Shown: one piece after another, positions 51,444-59,373 of the stretch
Numbering within the stretch: position 1 is the stretch's first letter
Layout of the letters: every line of letters starts with the position of its first letter
Assembly (NCBI RefSeq): GCF_008639165.1
Contig: NZ_CP029197.1
Span: forward strand, 62,001 to 126,000
Direction: 5' to 3'
Source: Streptomyces venezuelae ATCC 10712
GTDB lineage: Bacteria > Actinomycetota > Actinomycetes > Streptomycetales > Streptomycetaceae
DNA length: 64,000 nucleotides
Notes under the pieces: generated by a model
What the model was told of the DNA's origin: nothing
Databases searched by the model: none
Seen by the model: only the letters and a program-made list of their open reading frames with translations
Translations under genes and position numbers: made by a program

Positions 51444-51619
51444 AGGGTCAGATCCTTGCGGGAGGTGGATGCTGTCTCATGCACCCTTGCGCAACGGTCA
51501 GTTGTGCGAATCCATCCGCAGGTCACGGCCGCGTACGACCACAGGAGGACCGCGCCCCGGGGAATGGTTCCCGAGGCGGAGAACGCGGTGCGCCGTTTTC
51601 ACGTCCGGCCGCCGTACCG

Positions 51620-52630
51620 TCAGGCCGTGGACTGCGCCTCGGCCTCCGCGCGGTACAGCCGGCGGAGCCGTACCACTCCCAGGTCGTGCTGGTAGAGGTT
51701 CTCCCGCTGGTCGGCGTCGGCGGGCATGGCCTCCAGCATCACCCGGTCCTGCTCCAGGACCTCCCAGTGGCGCTTCTCGATCAGCGTCTTGTACAGGAAG
51801 CGCCAGGAGGCCCGCTGCCAGTCCTCGACCCGGCGGTAGCGCCAGAAGAAGACGCCGGAGCGCTGCTCGTCGACGGGACGGACCATGCCCACGATCCCGA
51901 ACGGCCCGCCGGGGCCGGCGGACGGCGGGTACGGGATGGACAGGTCGACCCAGTCGACGCCGGTGCGGCACAGCTCGACCCAGTCGAAGTTGACGCCGCG
52001 CTGGTCGGTCTTCTCGAAGAAGTAGCCGCGGTCGGTCTCCCGGATGCGGAACTTGGCGGTCGTGTCGCCGGCGAACATGGTGTGGGACTCGTGGTGGAGG
52101 AAGGCTCCGTGCATGGGGTCGAGCAGGTTCTCGACGGCGTACCGCCAGGGGACGTCCCACTCGGCGTAGCAGAGGAACGCGTCGACCGCGGGGTCCGTCA
52201 GCGGCTCGGGGAGGGTCAGTTCGGCGGGTTCGGGATGTTCCTCGTCGCCGAACCAGGCGAGGATCGCGCCGCCGACCTCGCGTACGGGCAGCGAGGTGAC
52301 CAGCTTCTTTCCCTCCAGGTTGCAGCCGGGCAGACCGGGCACCGAGGTCACGGTGCCGTCGGCGCCGACCTCGACGCCGTGGTACCAGCAGGCCACCCGG
52401 TCGCCGAGGTGCTTGCCCAGGGACAGGGGCGCGCCGCGGTGGGGGCAGCGGTCGGCGAGCATGGCGAGGGCTCCGTCGGCGCGGCGGAAGAGCAGCCACT
52501 GCTCGCCGAGGGCGGTCACCTTGCGCAGGGCGCCGGGGGCGACGAAGCGCGAGGGGACGACGGGGTGCCACTGGTTGCGCAGCCCGGTGGCGTAGATGCG
52601 GTCCGCGGTGGCGGTGGACGACAGCGTCAT
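51620..52630 (-). CDS. Rieske non-heme iron aromatic ring-hydroxylating oxygenase
   Basis: This 336-aa protein has the Rieske [2Fe-2S] site CPHRGAPL (Cys-x-His) and CWYHG (Cys-x2-His) around residues 60-85. The mononuclear iron site follows in ENLLDPMHGAFLHHESH (Asp/His/His). The reductase gene nearby supplies electrons, so this is a two-component oxygenase. Similar proteins demethylate or hydroxylate aromatic acids; substrate unknown. It lies 1 nt after the 78-aa protein gene in one operon. Confidence 0.92.
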   Translation of the reverse strand: MTLSSTATADRIYATGLRNQWHPVVPSRFVAPGALRKVTALGEQWLLFRRADGALAMLADRCPHRGAPLSLGKHLGDRVACWYHGVEVGADGTVTSVPGLPGCNLEGKKLVTSLPVREVGGAILAWFGDEEHPEPAELTLPEPLTDPAVDAFLCYAEWDVPWRYAVENLLDPMHGAFLHHESHTMFAGDTTAKFRIRETDRGYFFEKTDQRGVNFDWVELCRTGVDWVDLSIPYPPSAGPGGPFGIVGMVRPVDEQRSGVFFWRYRRVEDWQRASWRFLYKTLIEKRHWEVLEQDRVMLEAMPADADQRENLYQHDLGVVRLRRLYRAEAEAQSTA

Positions 52631-52631
52631 G

Positions 52632-52868
52632 TCAGGCTCCCAGGCGGTTCATCTCGGCGCGGAAGGACTCCTCGGTCCAGGGCGCGCCGTCGGGGGTGTG
52701 CACCTTGCGGGCGTTGAGTCCGCGGACCACGTCGGTGAGTTCGTGGCCCTCGTGGGTGAAGACCTCTTCGAGGGTGGCGGCGAGCTTGTACTCGTACGGC
52801 GTGGGCTCGTGGGAACGGGACTGGTGGACGTCCAGGTACGGCCAGCCGTGGGTCGGGGGGTGGGTCAC
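52632..52868 (-). CDS. Small recombinase-like helix-turn-helix protein
   Basis: This 78-aa protein has a C-terminal half (ELTDVVRGLNARKVHTPDGA, then PWTEESFRAEM) that resembles the recombinase DNA-binding helix-turn-helix, though no recombinase is nearby. GTG 52868 is the only start in frame. It sits between the Rieske oxygenase and reductase genes in the same operon, so it is probably an accessory of that oxygenase rather than a mobile-element protein. Function unknown. Confidence 0.7.
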   Translation of the reverse strand: MTHPPTHGWPYLDVHQSRSHEPTPYEYKLAATLEEVFTHEGHELTDVVRGLNARKVHTPDGAPWTEESFRAEMNRLGA

Positions 52869-52899
52869 GGTGTCTCCTGAGAGGGCGGAGGGGGAAGGG

Positions 52900-53835
52900 T
52901 CACAGGTCGAGGACGAGCCGGCCGGAGGCGCACCGCGAGACGCAGATCATCATGGTGGCGCCGGCGGCCTGTTCCGCCTCGCTGAGGAGGAAGTCGCGGT
53001 GGTCCGGGGTGCCTTCGAGGACGCGGGTCTCGCAGGAGCCGCAGATGCCGTCGCGGCAGGAGCTGTCGACGGCGATCCCGGCGTTCTCGGCGGCGTCGAG
53101 GATCGAGGAGTGTGCGTCGACCCGGAGCGTCAGGCCCGAGGTGCGGCACTCGACCTCGAACTCTCCGTCGTCTTCTGCGCGTTCGACGGTGGGGGCGGTG
53201 AACCGTTCGGTGCGCAGCTGTCCTTGCGGACAGCGTTCCTCGACGGCCGCGAGGAGGGGTTCCGGGCCGCAGGCGTAGACGAGGGCGCCGTCGGGCAGCC
53301 GGGACAGCTCGGCGTCCAGGTCGATGTGGCCGCGTTCGTCCTGCGGGACGAGGGTCACCTCGCCGCCGAGCAGGGCCAGTTCGGCGGTGAAGGCCATCGA
53401 CGCCCGGCTCCGGCCGCCGTAGACCAGGCGCCACTCGGCGCCCCGGCGGGCCGCCTCGCGGGCCATGGCGAGCAGGGGCGTGATGCCGATGCCGCCGGCG
53501 ACGAGGACGTACGCGGCGGCGTCCTCGAGGGCGAAGTGGTTGCGGGGTGCGGAGACCGTGAGGGTCTGGCCGGGGCGCAGTGCGGTGTGCACGAAGCGCG
53601 AACCGCCGCGTGAGGCGGGTTCGTCGAGGACGCCGATCCGGTACGCGCCCTGGTCGTGCGGGTCGCCGCACAGGCTGTACTGGCGGACGTGGCCCCCGAC
53701 GTGGACGTCGATGTGGGCGCCCGGCGTCCAGGCGGGCAGCGGCTTGCCGTCGGGGTGGGCGAGTTCGACGGACAGTACGCCCTCGGCCTCCCGTGTCATG
53801 CGGTGGACGATCAGTTGCAGCGGGTTCTCGCTCAT
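52900..53835 (-). CDS. PDR/VanB-type oxidoreductase (FMN, NAD and 2Fe-2S domains)
   Basis: This 311-aa reductase has three domains in order: FMN-binding (GAHIDVHVGGHVRQYSLCGDP), NAD-binding (VLVAGGIGITPLLAM, VYACGPEPLL) and a C-terminal plant-type ferredoxin (CRDGICGSCETRVLEG, with the fourth ligand in CVSRC). It passes electrons from NAD(P)H to the Rieske oxygenase. It is the first gene of the three-gene operon, 31 nt before the small protein. Confidence 0.93.
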   Translation of the reverse strand: MSENPLQLIVHRMTREAEGVLSVELAHPDGKPLPAWTPGAHIDVHVGGHVRQYSLCGDPHDQGAYRIGVLDEPASRGGSRFVHTALRPGQTLTVSAPRNHFALEDAAAYVLVAGGIGITPLLAMAREAARRGAEWRLVYGGRSRASMAFTAELALLGGEVTLVPQDERGHIDLDAELSRLPDGALVYACGPEPLLAAVEERCPQGQLRTERFTAPTVERAEDDGEFEVECRTSGLTLRVDAHSSILDAAENAGIAVDSSCRDGICGSCETRVLEGTPDHRDFLLSEAEQAAGATMMICVSRCASGRLVLDL

Positions 53836-53884
53836 GGCCTGGTGCCTCCTTACCGGCGATCGGGCAGTGCGGGTGCGGGACGGG

Positions 53885-54109
53885 TCAGCGGCCCGGGATC
53901 CGTACGGGTGGGGTGAAGGGGTTCTTCATGGGGCCCAGGGCCGCCAGGTCGACCTCGACGAGCGTCGGCCCGTCCGAGGCGACGGCCTCGCCGATGACGG
54001 GCGCCGCGTGTTTCTCGGCGGTGATCCGCAGGTACGGCAGGCCGCAGGCGCGGGCGAGGAGTTCGAAGTCGGGGGTGACGAGGCCAAGACCTTCGGCCTG
54101 GATCTGACC
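53885..54109 (-). pseudogene. C-terminal remnant of a TPP-dependent (acetolactate-synthase-like) enzyme
   Basis: Read on the minus strand, the frame gives IQAEGLGLVTPDFELLARAC, then GLPYLRITAEKHAAPVIGEA, DGPTLVEVDLAALGP and TPPVRIPGR before TGA (53885-53887). This matches the C-terminal end of TPP-dependent decarboxylase/ALS-like proteins (TPDFVxLARACGL...DGPTLVEVD). The cofactor domain is missing, and the frame breaks near 54110 where unrelated sequence begins. It lies just upstream of the reductase operon. Confidence 0.65.
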
Positions 54110-54116
54110 ACCGCCA

Positions 54117-54170
54117 ATCGGGCCTCTCCCGCGCCCAGTCCTCGATCACGCGCGCGACGGCGTCACGGTC
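54117..54170 (-). pseudogene. Inverted 5' fragment of a MarR gene
   Basis: The minus strand reads DRDAVARVIEDWARERPD, the typical N-terminal helix of Streptomyces MarR proteins (xxVARVIEDWARERPDLDxSPLEVL). The rest of a MarR gene lies on the plus strand from 54182. The fragment therefore appears inverted relative to its own gene, at the edge of the TPP-enzyme scar. Confidence 0.6.
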
Positions 54171-54181
54171 CGACGGCCTCG

Positions 54182-54649
54182 ATGCTGGACACCGGCCCGC
54201 TGGAGGTACTCGCCCGCCTCCACCGCTCCTACCTGCGCTACAACACCCGGCTCACCGCTTCGATCGAGCCCCACGGCCTCTCCGTGGCCGGCTTCGACGT
54301 CCTCACCGCGCTGCGCCGGGCGGGCCGGCCCCACCGGCTCACCGCCGGGCAGCTCGCCGACTCGAGCCTGGTGTCGTCGGCGGGGGTGACCCTGCGGATC
54401 GACCGCCTGGAGAAGGACGGCCTCATCGTCCGCGAACGGGACGACGACGACCGCCGCGTCGTCTACTCCCGGCTCACCGAGAAGGGCCTCGCGACGGTGG
54501 ACACGGTGTTCGCCGAGCACCTCGACAACGAGCGCCGCATGCTCGCCGGCCTCTCCCCCTCCGAACGCCGCCAGCTCGCCCGCCTGCTGCGGAAGCTGGA
54601 GGTCTCGATCGTCACCTCGGACGAGGAACCGCCGGGCACCACGCCGTAG
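54182..54649 (+). CDS. MarR-family regulator, N-terminally truncated
   Basis: This 155-aa winged-helix protein has PLEVLARLHRSYLRYN, the recognition helix region LADSSLVSSAGVTLRIDRLE, the wing RERDDDDRRVVYSRLTE and a C-terminal dimer helix. Normal family members begin about 20-25 residues earlier, and that part is on the opposite strand at 54117-54170. ATG 54182 is internal to the original gene and has no clear SD. It may still bind DNA or may be dead. It would originally have controlled nearby catabolic genes. Confidence 0.7.
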   Translation: MLDTGPLEVLARLHRSYLRYNTRLTASIEPHGLSVAGFDVLTALRRAGRPHRLTAGQLADSSLVSSAGVTLRIDRLEKDGLIVRERDDDDRRVVYSRLTEKGLATVDTVFAEHLDNERRMLAGLSPSERRQLARLLRKLEVSIVTSDEEPPGTTP

Positions 54650-54681
54650 CCGGCCCCGCGGCGGGCCTTCGGCGGCGGGAT

Positions 54682-54707
54682 GTTTACGGGGCGGGGATAC
54701 CGGCTAG
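54682..54707 (+). promoter_or_regulatory. SigB-type stress promoter-like sequence (GTTTAC-14-GGCTAG)
   Basis: GTTTAC (54682-54687), 14 nt, then GGCTAG (54702-54707) resembles the GTTT-N14-16-GGGTA pattern of Streptomyces SigB-family promoters, with one change in the -10 (C for G). It lies upstream of the short reading frame at 54750 and the phosphatase gene. Confidence 0.35.
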
Positions 54708-54749
54708 CTGCGACACTGCAGGCGAAGACGTGGGAGAGGAGCAGCGACC

Positions 54750-54779
54750 GTGTCGGGTGAGCGGAAGATCAAGGACTAG
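54750..54779 (+). CDS. 9-codon reading frame, possible truncated CsbD-like start
   Basis: GTG 54750 follows AGGAG by 8 nt and reads VSGERKIKD, then TAG 54777-54779. The start looks like the beginning of CsbD-type stress proteins, which are often SigB-controlled, but the frame stops at once. It is either a leader peptide or a nonsense/deletion remnant. Confidence 0.3.
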   Translation: MSGERKIKD

Positions 54780-54881
54780 CACCGCCCCTTTCCTCGGTGC
54801 AGGGCCGAACGGCCGGTCGAGAAGGGCGACGCGTCGCCGGTCCTCGGGGAACGGCGCGTCCTGTGGCTCGCGGAGGCGAGA

Positions 54882-56600
54882 ATGAACTTTCCCCTGCCCG
54901 ACACCGCCGAGGCCCTCAAGGGCATGATCGGCCGCGAGATCTCCTCCTTGCGCGCCGCGGTGCGCCGCACCTCGGAGCGTCCACCCGGAGGCCCGGGGGG
55001 CACGGCCCTGGCGTCGCCGTTGCAGTCCCTGTCCGTCCTGCCGCCCAAGGCGGAGACGGACGGGGTCTCGCCGTGTCTGTGCAGCACGCACGACCCGGAC
55101 GGCAGCGGAGTGTGCTCGGTGCTCCCGGCGATCCCGGCCTCCGCCGTGCTCCTGGAGCCGGTGAAGGACGAGGCGGGGGTCGTCCTGGACTTCCGGATCG
55201 TGGCCGGCAATCGCGTGCGGTCGGCGGACTGGCTCGAGGCCCCGGACCGGCAGGTCGGCCAGCGGTTCCTGGAGGCGCGGCCGGGCGCCGTGCACTCGGG
55301 GCTGCTGGGAGCCCTGACCGAGGTGGCGGACTCCGGCAGGCCCCTGGACGGGCGCGTGGTCGACTACACGGAGCAGCGCCTCGGGCGGATCCACCGCGCC
55401 CCCCTGCTGTACTCCGCGGCCCGGTGCGGTGAGCAGGTCCTGGCGACCTGGCGGCCCGTGGGGAGCCCGGCGGACGTGCTCACCATCGACGCGCAGTACC
55501 TGGCGTCCATGGGGTGGGGGAACTGGGACCTGCTGTCGGGGACGGTGACCTGGTCGGAGGGGCTCACCAGGATCTTCCACGCGGACGTGCGCATGCCGTG
55601 GTCGCTGGAGCAGCTGTGCGACGCGCTGCTCGCGGACGATCTGACGGCGTTCTCCGAGTTCCTCTCCTCGGTCCTCGCGGGCGAGGAGCCCGCCTGGACC
55701 CGCATCCGTTTCCTCGTGCTCGGCGAGGTCCGCACGCTCGACCTGCTGGGACGGCCGGTGGCGGGCACGGACGGCAGGCCGTGGGCGATCAACCTGGTGG
55801 CCCGCGACCTCACGCCGCAGATCCGCAGCCGTCGGAGGCTGGCCGAGACGGAGCGGGAGTCGGACCGGCTGCGCCGGCAGACCGAGGCCGAACGTCATGT
55901 CGCGGACGCCCTGCGCGAGGCGCTCCTTCCCACGTACTCGGAGGCGCTCGCGGCCGTCGGCCTGACGGTGGCGGCGTCCTACCGGCCCGCCGAACCGGAC
56001 TCGGCGGTGGGCGGCGACTGGTACAAGTGCCGCCTGCTGCCGGACGGCCGGGTGCTGGTGGCGATCGGCGACGCGTCGGGGCACGGCCTGGACGCCGTCG
56101 CCCGGATGGCCCAGCAGCGGCACGCCCTGGCCGGTCTTGCGCAGACGGGGGCGTCCGCCGGCGAGATCACCACCTGGCTGAACGAGCTGGTGTGCAGCGA
56201 TCCGGCGGGGCAGACGGCCACCGTCGTGGCCGGGCACATCGACCGGGACAAGACCCTGCACTGGGCCTGCGCCGGCCACCCCGCCCCGCTGCTGCTGCGG
56301 GACGGCGGCGCGGAGCCGCTCGGTGCCGAGGTCCGCGGCCCGCTGCTCGGCGCCCTGCCGGGATACGCGTACGAGACGACGTCGACCCCGCTCCACCCGG
56401 GCGATCTGCTGGTGCTGTACACCGACGGCATGGTCGAGCGCCGGGGCGAGGACCTGACCGTGGGCATCGACCGGCTGAGGGAAGCGGTGACGTCCTCGTC
56501 CACCCGCGAACCGCAGGAGCTGATCGACGCGCTGGTCGCCGACTCCGAGCTCGCGGGTCACGGGGACGACGCGTGCGTACTGGCGATCCGGGTGGACTGA
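54882..56600 (+). CDS. SpoIIE/RsbU-type PP2C phosphatase with a PAS-like domain
   Basis: This 572-aa soluble protein has an N-terminal region with a Cys cluster (CLCSTHDPDGSGVCS), a PAS-like domain near 215-310 (WGNWDLLSGTVTWSEGLTRI), a coiled coil of about 30 residues and a C-terminal PP2C-type SpoIIE domain (VGGDWYKCRLLPDGRVLVAI, GDASGHGLDAV, TVVAGHIDRD, VLYTDGMVERR). Such proteins dephosphorylate anti-anti-sigma factors to release stress sigma factors. No partner genes are in the window. ATG 54882 has GGCGAGA upstream. Confidence 0.9.
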   Translation: MNFPLPDTAEALKGMIGREISSLRAAVRRTSERPPGGPGGTALASPLQSLSVLPPKAETDGVSPCLCSTHDPDGSGVCSVLPAIPASAVLLEPVKDEAGVVLDFRIVAGNRVRSADWLEAPDRQVGQRFLEARPGAVHSGLLGALTEVADSGRPLDGRVVDYTEQRLGRIHRAPLLYSAARCGEQVLATWRPVGSPADVLTIDAQYLASMGWGNWDLLSGTVTWSEGLTRIFHADVRMPWSLEQLCDALLADDLTAFSEFLSSVLAGEEPAWTRIRFLVLGEVRTLDLLGRPVAGTDGRPWAINLVARDLTPQIRSRRRLAETERESDRLRRQTEAERHVADALREALLPTYSEALAAVGLTVAASYRPAEPDSAVGGDWYKCRLLPDGRVLVAIGDASGHGLDAVARMAQQRHALAGLAQTGASAGEITTWLNELVCSDPAGQTATVVAGHIDRDKTLHWACAGHPAPLLLRDGGAEPLGAEVRGPLLGALPGYAYETTSTPLHPGDLLVLYTDGMVERRGEDLTVGIDRLREAVTSSSTREPQELIDALVADSELAGHGDDACVLAIRVD

Positions 56601-56647
56601 GACGGGCGCGGCGGAGCGCCCGTGCCGGCGCGGACACGCAAGTGACC

Positions 56648-56720
56648 GCGTGCCGGCGTGGACACGGCGGTGAGCGCACGCCGGCCGGATACGACGGTGA
56701 GCGCGCGCCGGCCGGATACG
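56648..56720. repeat. Tandem imperfect 27-28 bp repeats
   Basis: Three copies of a CGCCGGCCGGATACGACGGT-type unit lie between the phosphatase stop and the terminator hairpin. They are not in a gene. Confidence 0.6.
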
Positions 56721-56764
56721 CCGCTGAGGGCACACGGTCCGTTCGGACCCTGTGCCCTCAGCGG
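56721..56764. terminator. Bidirectional hairpin terminator, 20-bp stem with one mismatch
   Basis: CCGCTGAGGGCACACGGTCC (56721-56740) pairs with 56745-56764 across GTTC with a single mismatch. It separates the converging phosphatase and hemerythrin genes. Confidence 0.85.
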
Positions 56765-56779
56765 TCTTCCGCCCTCACA

Positions 56780-57286
56780 TCAGGAGCGGTTCACGATCGC
56801 GCGCACGTTCTCCACGCGGCCGCAGTCCGCCGCCAGCTGCTTCGCGCGCTCCTCCAGGAACGCCCTGCCCAGCTCGGCCCGGCGCTCGTCGGGGACGCTC
56901 TCCCTGGCGCCGTTGAGGATCGTCCGCTCCTCCTCGTCCAGGTGGTGGGTGACCGCCTCCACCAGCTCCTCCAGGCGCGTGTCCCACTTGTCGGAGCCGA
57001 CGTCCTCCACCTCGAGCAGCTTCAGCAGCGCCGCGTTGCCCTCGTCGTGCTCCTCGGAGCCGTGCTCCACTTCTTCGTCGTCGACGCCCTTGAAGCGCTT
57101 GAGGGCTCCGTAGACCTCGGCCTCCTCCGCCTCGCCGTGGGCGATGAGCAGCGCCGCGAACTCCTTCAGGGCGGCGGCGCGGTCGGCCTCGACGCTGCGC
57201 ATGCGCCGGAAGAGGTCCTCCATGGTGCGGTGATCCTCGAGGATGACCGCCACGACGTCTTCCTCGCCTGCCGTACGGGTGTTCAC
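56780..57286 (-). CDS. Hemerythrin-domain protein
   Basis: This 168-aa helical protein carries the hemerythrin HHE motifs: EDHRTMEDLF, HGEAEEAEVY, HGSEEHDEGNAAL and VTHHLDEEE. These should bind a diiron site that reacts with O2, NO or peroxide. GTG 57286 follows GGGAGGA by 5-6 nt; ATG 57313 has no SD. It is a single gene, facing the phosphatase gene across the terminator. Confidence 0.88.
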   Translation of the reverse strand: MNTRTAGEEDVVAVILEDHRTMEDLFRRMRSVEADRAAALKEFAALLIAHGEAEEAEVYGALKRFKGVDDEEVEHGSEEHDEGNAALLKLLEVEDVGSDKWDTRLEELVEAVTHHLDEEERTILNGARESVPDERRAELGRAFLEERAKQLAADCGRVENVRAIVNRS

Positions 57287-57373
57287 CGTCGTCCTCCCAT
57301 TTCTCGCGAACACGGTCGAAACGCGTCTGAACCCCCGGCTACCCCCTCCTTGAGCGGCACAATCACCCCGGGG

Positions 57374-58141
57374 TCAGCTCCGCAGGTGAGATGCCCCGTT
57401 CAGGTCAAGGATCGTTCCCGAGGACCACTCCGCCGCGGGGGAGGCGAGCCAGAGGACGGCCGCCGCGATCTCGGCGGGCTCGGCCACCCGGTCGAACGGG
57501 CTCTGGGCCCGGATCGCGGCCCCTTCGGCCCCTTCGAGGCGGGACGAGACCCGCTCGGTGGCGAAGAACCCGGGCGCGACCGAGGCGACGGCGATCCCGT
57601 ACGGCGCGAGCGAGACCGCGAGGGACTGGCCGAGCGCGTGGACGGCGGCCTTGGTCGCGCCGTAGGCCGGGTGGTCGGGTTCGCCGCGGAAGGCGCCCCG
57701 GGAGCCGATGTTCACGATGCGGCCGCCGGACCCCTGGTCGATCATCCGCCGGGCCGCGAGGTGGCTCAGGTTGGCGGTGGCCAGCAGGTTCACGGACACG
57801 TGCTGCTGCCAGACCGCCACCCACTCCTCGTACGGGGTGTCGGGGAGGGGGTGGCGGAGGTTCACCGCCGCGTTGTTGACCAGGACGTCGATCCCGCCGA
57901 GCGCCTCGGCCGCCGTGTCGACCACGGTCACGGCGCCCGCCGGGTCCGCGAGGTCGCCTCCGACCAGGGTGTGGCCCGTTCCGGCGAGGGACGCGAGGGT
58001 GGTGCGGGCCTCCTCGGCGCGCGAGCCGAAGTGGACGGCGACGCGGTCGCCGTTGGCCGCGAAGGCCTGGGCGACCGCCCGGCCCAGCCCCCGGGAGGCC
58101 CCACTGACGAGAACGCGGCGGCCAGAAGCGGGCAGATTCAT
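57374..58141 (-). CDS. SDR family oxidoreductase (3-oxoacyl-ACP reductase-like)
   Basis: This 255-aa classical SDR has VLVSGASRGLGRAV, the DVLVNNAAVN segment, Ser in IVNIGSRGAF, YGATKAA (Tyr-x-x-x-Lys) and a C-terminal SSGTILDLNGASH. It reads NNAAVN rather than NNAG, which is common in the family. Substrate unknown. It lies 87 nt after the hemerythrin gene start on the same strand. ATG 58141 has AAGG 9 nt upstream. Confidence 0.88.
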   Translation of the reverse strand: MNLPASGRRVLVSGASRGLGRAVAQAFAANGDRVAVHFGSRAEEARTTLASLAGTGHTLVGGDLADPAGAVTVVDTAAEALGGIDVLVNNAAVNLRHPLPDTPYEEWVAVWQQHVSVNLLATANLSHLAARRMIDQGSGGRIVNIGSRGAFRGEPDHPAYGATKAAVHALGQSLAVSLAPYGIAVASVAPGFFATERVSSRLEGAEGAAIRAQSPFDRVAEPAEIAAAVLWLASPAAEWSSGTILDLNGASHLRS

Positions 58142-58322
58142 CCAGGTGCCTTCCAAGTGGGGACGTACCGGCGGCCATTCTGCCCGGCCGTCCCCGCGCG
58201 GCGGGCGGCGGCCAGGCAGGTCCGGAGCGGCCCCGAGGCCGGACCCGCGCTCGGTGAGGAACCGTGCTCGGCGAGGATCCGCGCTCGTCGAGGGGCGCCG
58301 AGGCCCGCCCGCAGCCCCTCGT

Positions 58323-59246
58323 TCAGGCGACCGTGAGGACGATCTTGCCCGTGGTACGGCCCTGCTCGCCGATCTCGTGGGCCTTCGCCGCCTCCGCGAG
58401 CGGCACGGCCACCTCGACGACCGGTCGCAGCTTCCCCTGCTCCACGAGGGCCGCGATCTCGCGCAGGCCGAGGTGGTCGGGCTCCACGAGGACCCAGACG
58501 GCGCGGACCTCGTCCGGCGCGGCGGGGACGTCGTCCGGTCCCGGCAGGGTGATCAGCCGGCCGCCGTCGCGGAGGACCTTCAGGGAGCGTGCGGCGGTCT
58601 CGCCGCCGATGCCGTCCAGGACGACGTCCACGTCGGAGACGACGTCCTCGAAGCGGGTCTCGCGGTAGTCGACGACCTCGTCCGCACCCAGCTCCCGCAC
58701 CAGCTGGTGCTTGCCCGCGCTCGCGGTGCCGATGACGTACGCGCCACGGGCCTTGGCGATCTGCACGGCGAGGTGGCCCACTCCCCCGGCCGCCGCGTGC
58801 ACCAGCACCCGCTCCCCGGGGCGGACGTCGGCCGTGTCGACGAGGGCCTGCCAGGCGGTGAGCGCCGCCAGCGGCAGCGCCGCGGCCTCCACGTGGGTCA
58901 GGGAGGCGGGCTTGGGGGCGAGGTGCCGCGCGGGGGCCACCACGTACTCGGCGTATCCGCCCGCCTGCTTGGGGAAGAGCGGCATGCCGAAGACCTCGTC
59001 GCCGGGGCGGAAGATGCCCACGCCCGGCCCCACGGCCTCCACGGTGCCGGACACGTCCCATCCGACGGCGGGGACCGTGCCCCACTCGATGAGGGCCCCG
59101 CCGGCCCGGGTCTTCCAGTCCACGGGGTTCACTCCGGCCGCGTGGACCCGCACCAGGACCTCGCCCAGGCCCGGCACGGGGCGCTCCATCTCGCGCTCGA
59201 CCAGGTTCTCGGGTCCGCCCCACTGTTCCACGACCACCGCACGCAT
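58323..59246 (-). CDS. NADP-dependent oxidoreductase (quinone oxidoreductase-like MDR)
   Basis: This 307-aa medium-chain dehydrogenase has no structural-zinc Cys set. It has an N-terminal GroES-like domain (MRAVVVEQWGGPENLVEREM, VHAAGVNPVDWKTRAG) and a Rossmann domain with VLVHAAAGGVGHLAVQIAKA. It probably reduces quinones or alpha,beta-unsaturated carbonyls. It is divergent from the GlxA/AraC regulator gene 128 bp away, the usual arrangement for a regulator and its target. Confidence 0.92.
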   Translation of the reverse strand: MRAVVVEQWGGPENLVEREMERPVPGLGEVLVRVHAAGVNPVDWKTRAGGALIEWGTVPAVGWDVSGTVEAVGPGVGIFRPGDEVFGMPLFPKQAGGYAEYVVAPARHLAPKPASLTHVEAAALPLAALTAWQALVDTADVRPGERVLVHAAAGGVGHLAVQIAKARGAYVIGTASAGKHQLVRELGADEVVDYRETRFEDVVSDVDVVLDGIGGETAARSLKVLRDGGRLITLPGPDDVPAAPDEVRAVWVLVEPDHLGLREIAALVEQGKLRPVVEVAVPLAEAAKAHEIGEQGRTTGKIVLTVA

Positions 59247-59373
59247 GCTGTCCGCCTCGTTTCCGTCTCGTTCGGCTCGCCGCCGGACGGTTCCGGCGGC
59301 GACGTGTCCACGATGCGGTACGCCGGTCCCAGTCGGTATTGGCCGTCAAGCCAGCATGTGACAGGATCTGGCC

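Noticed and set aside
52632-52868. Considered as evidence for a mobile element
   Set aside because: No transposase, terminal repeats or att site was seen; the gene is inside an oxygenase operon.
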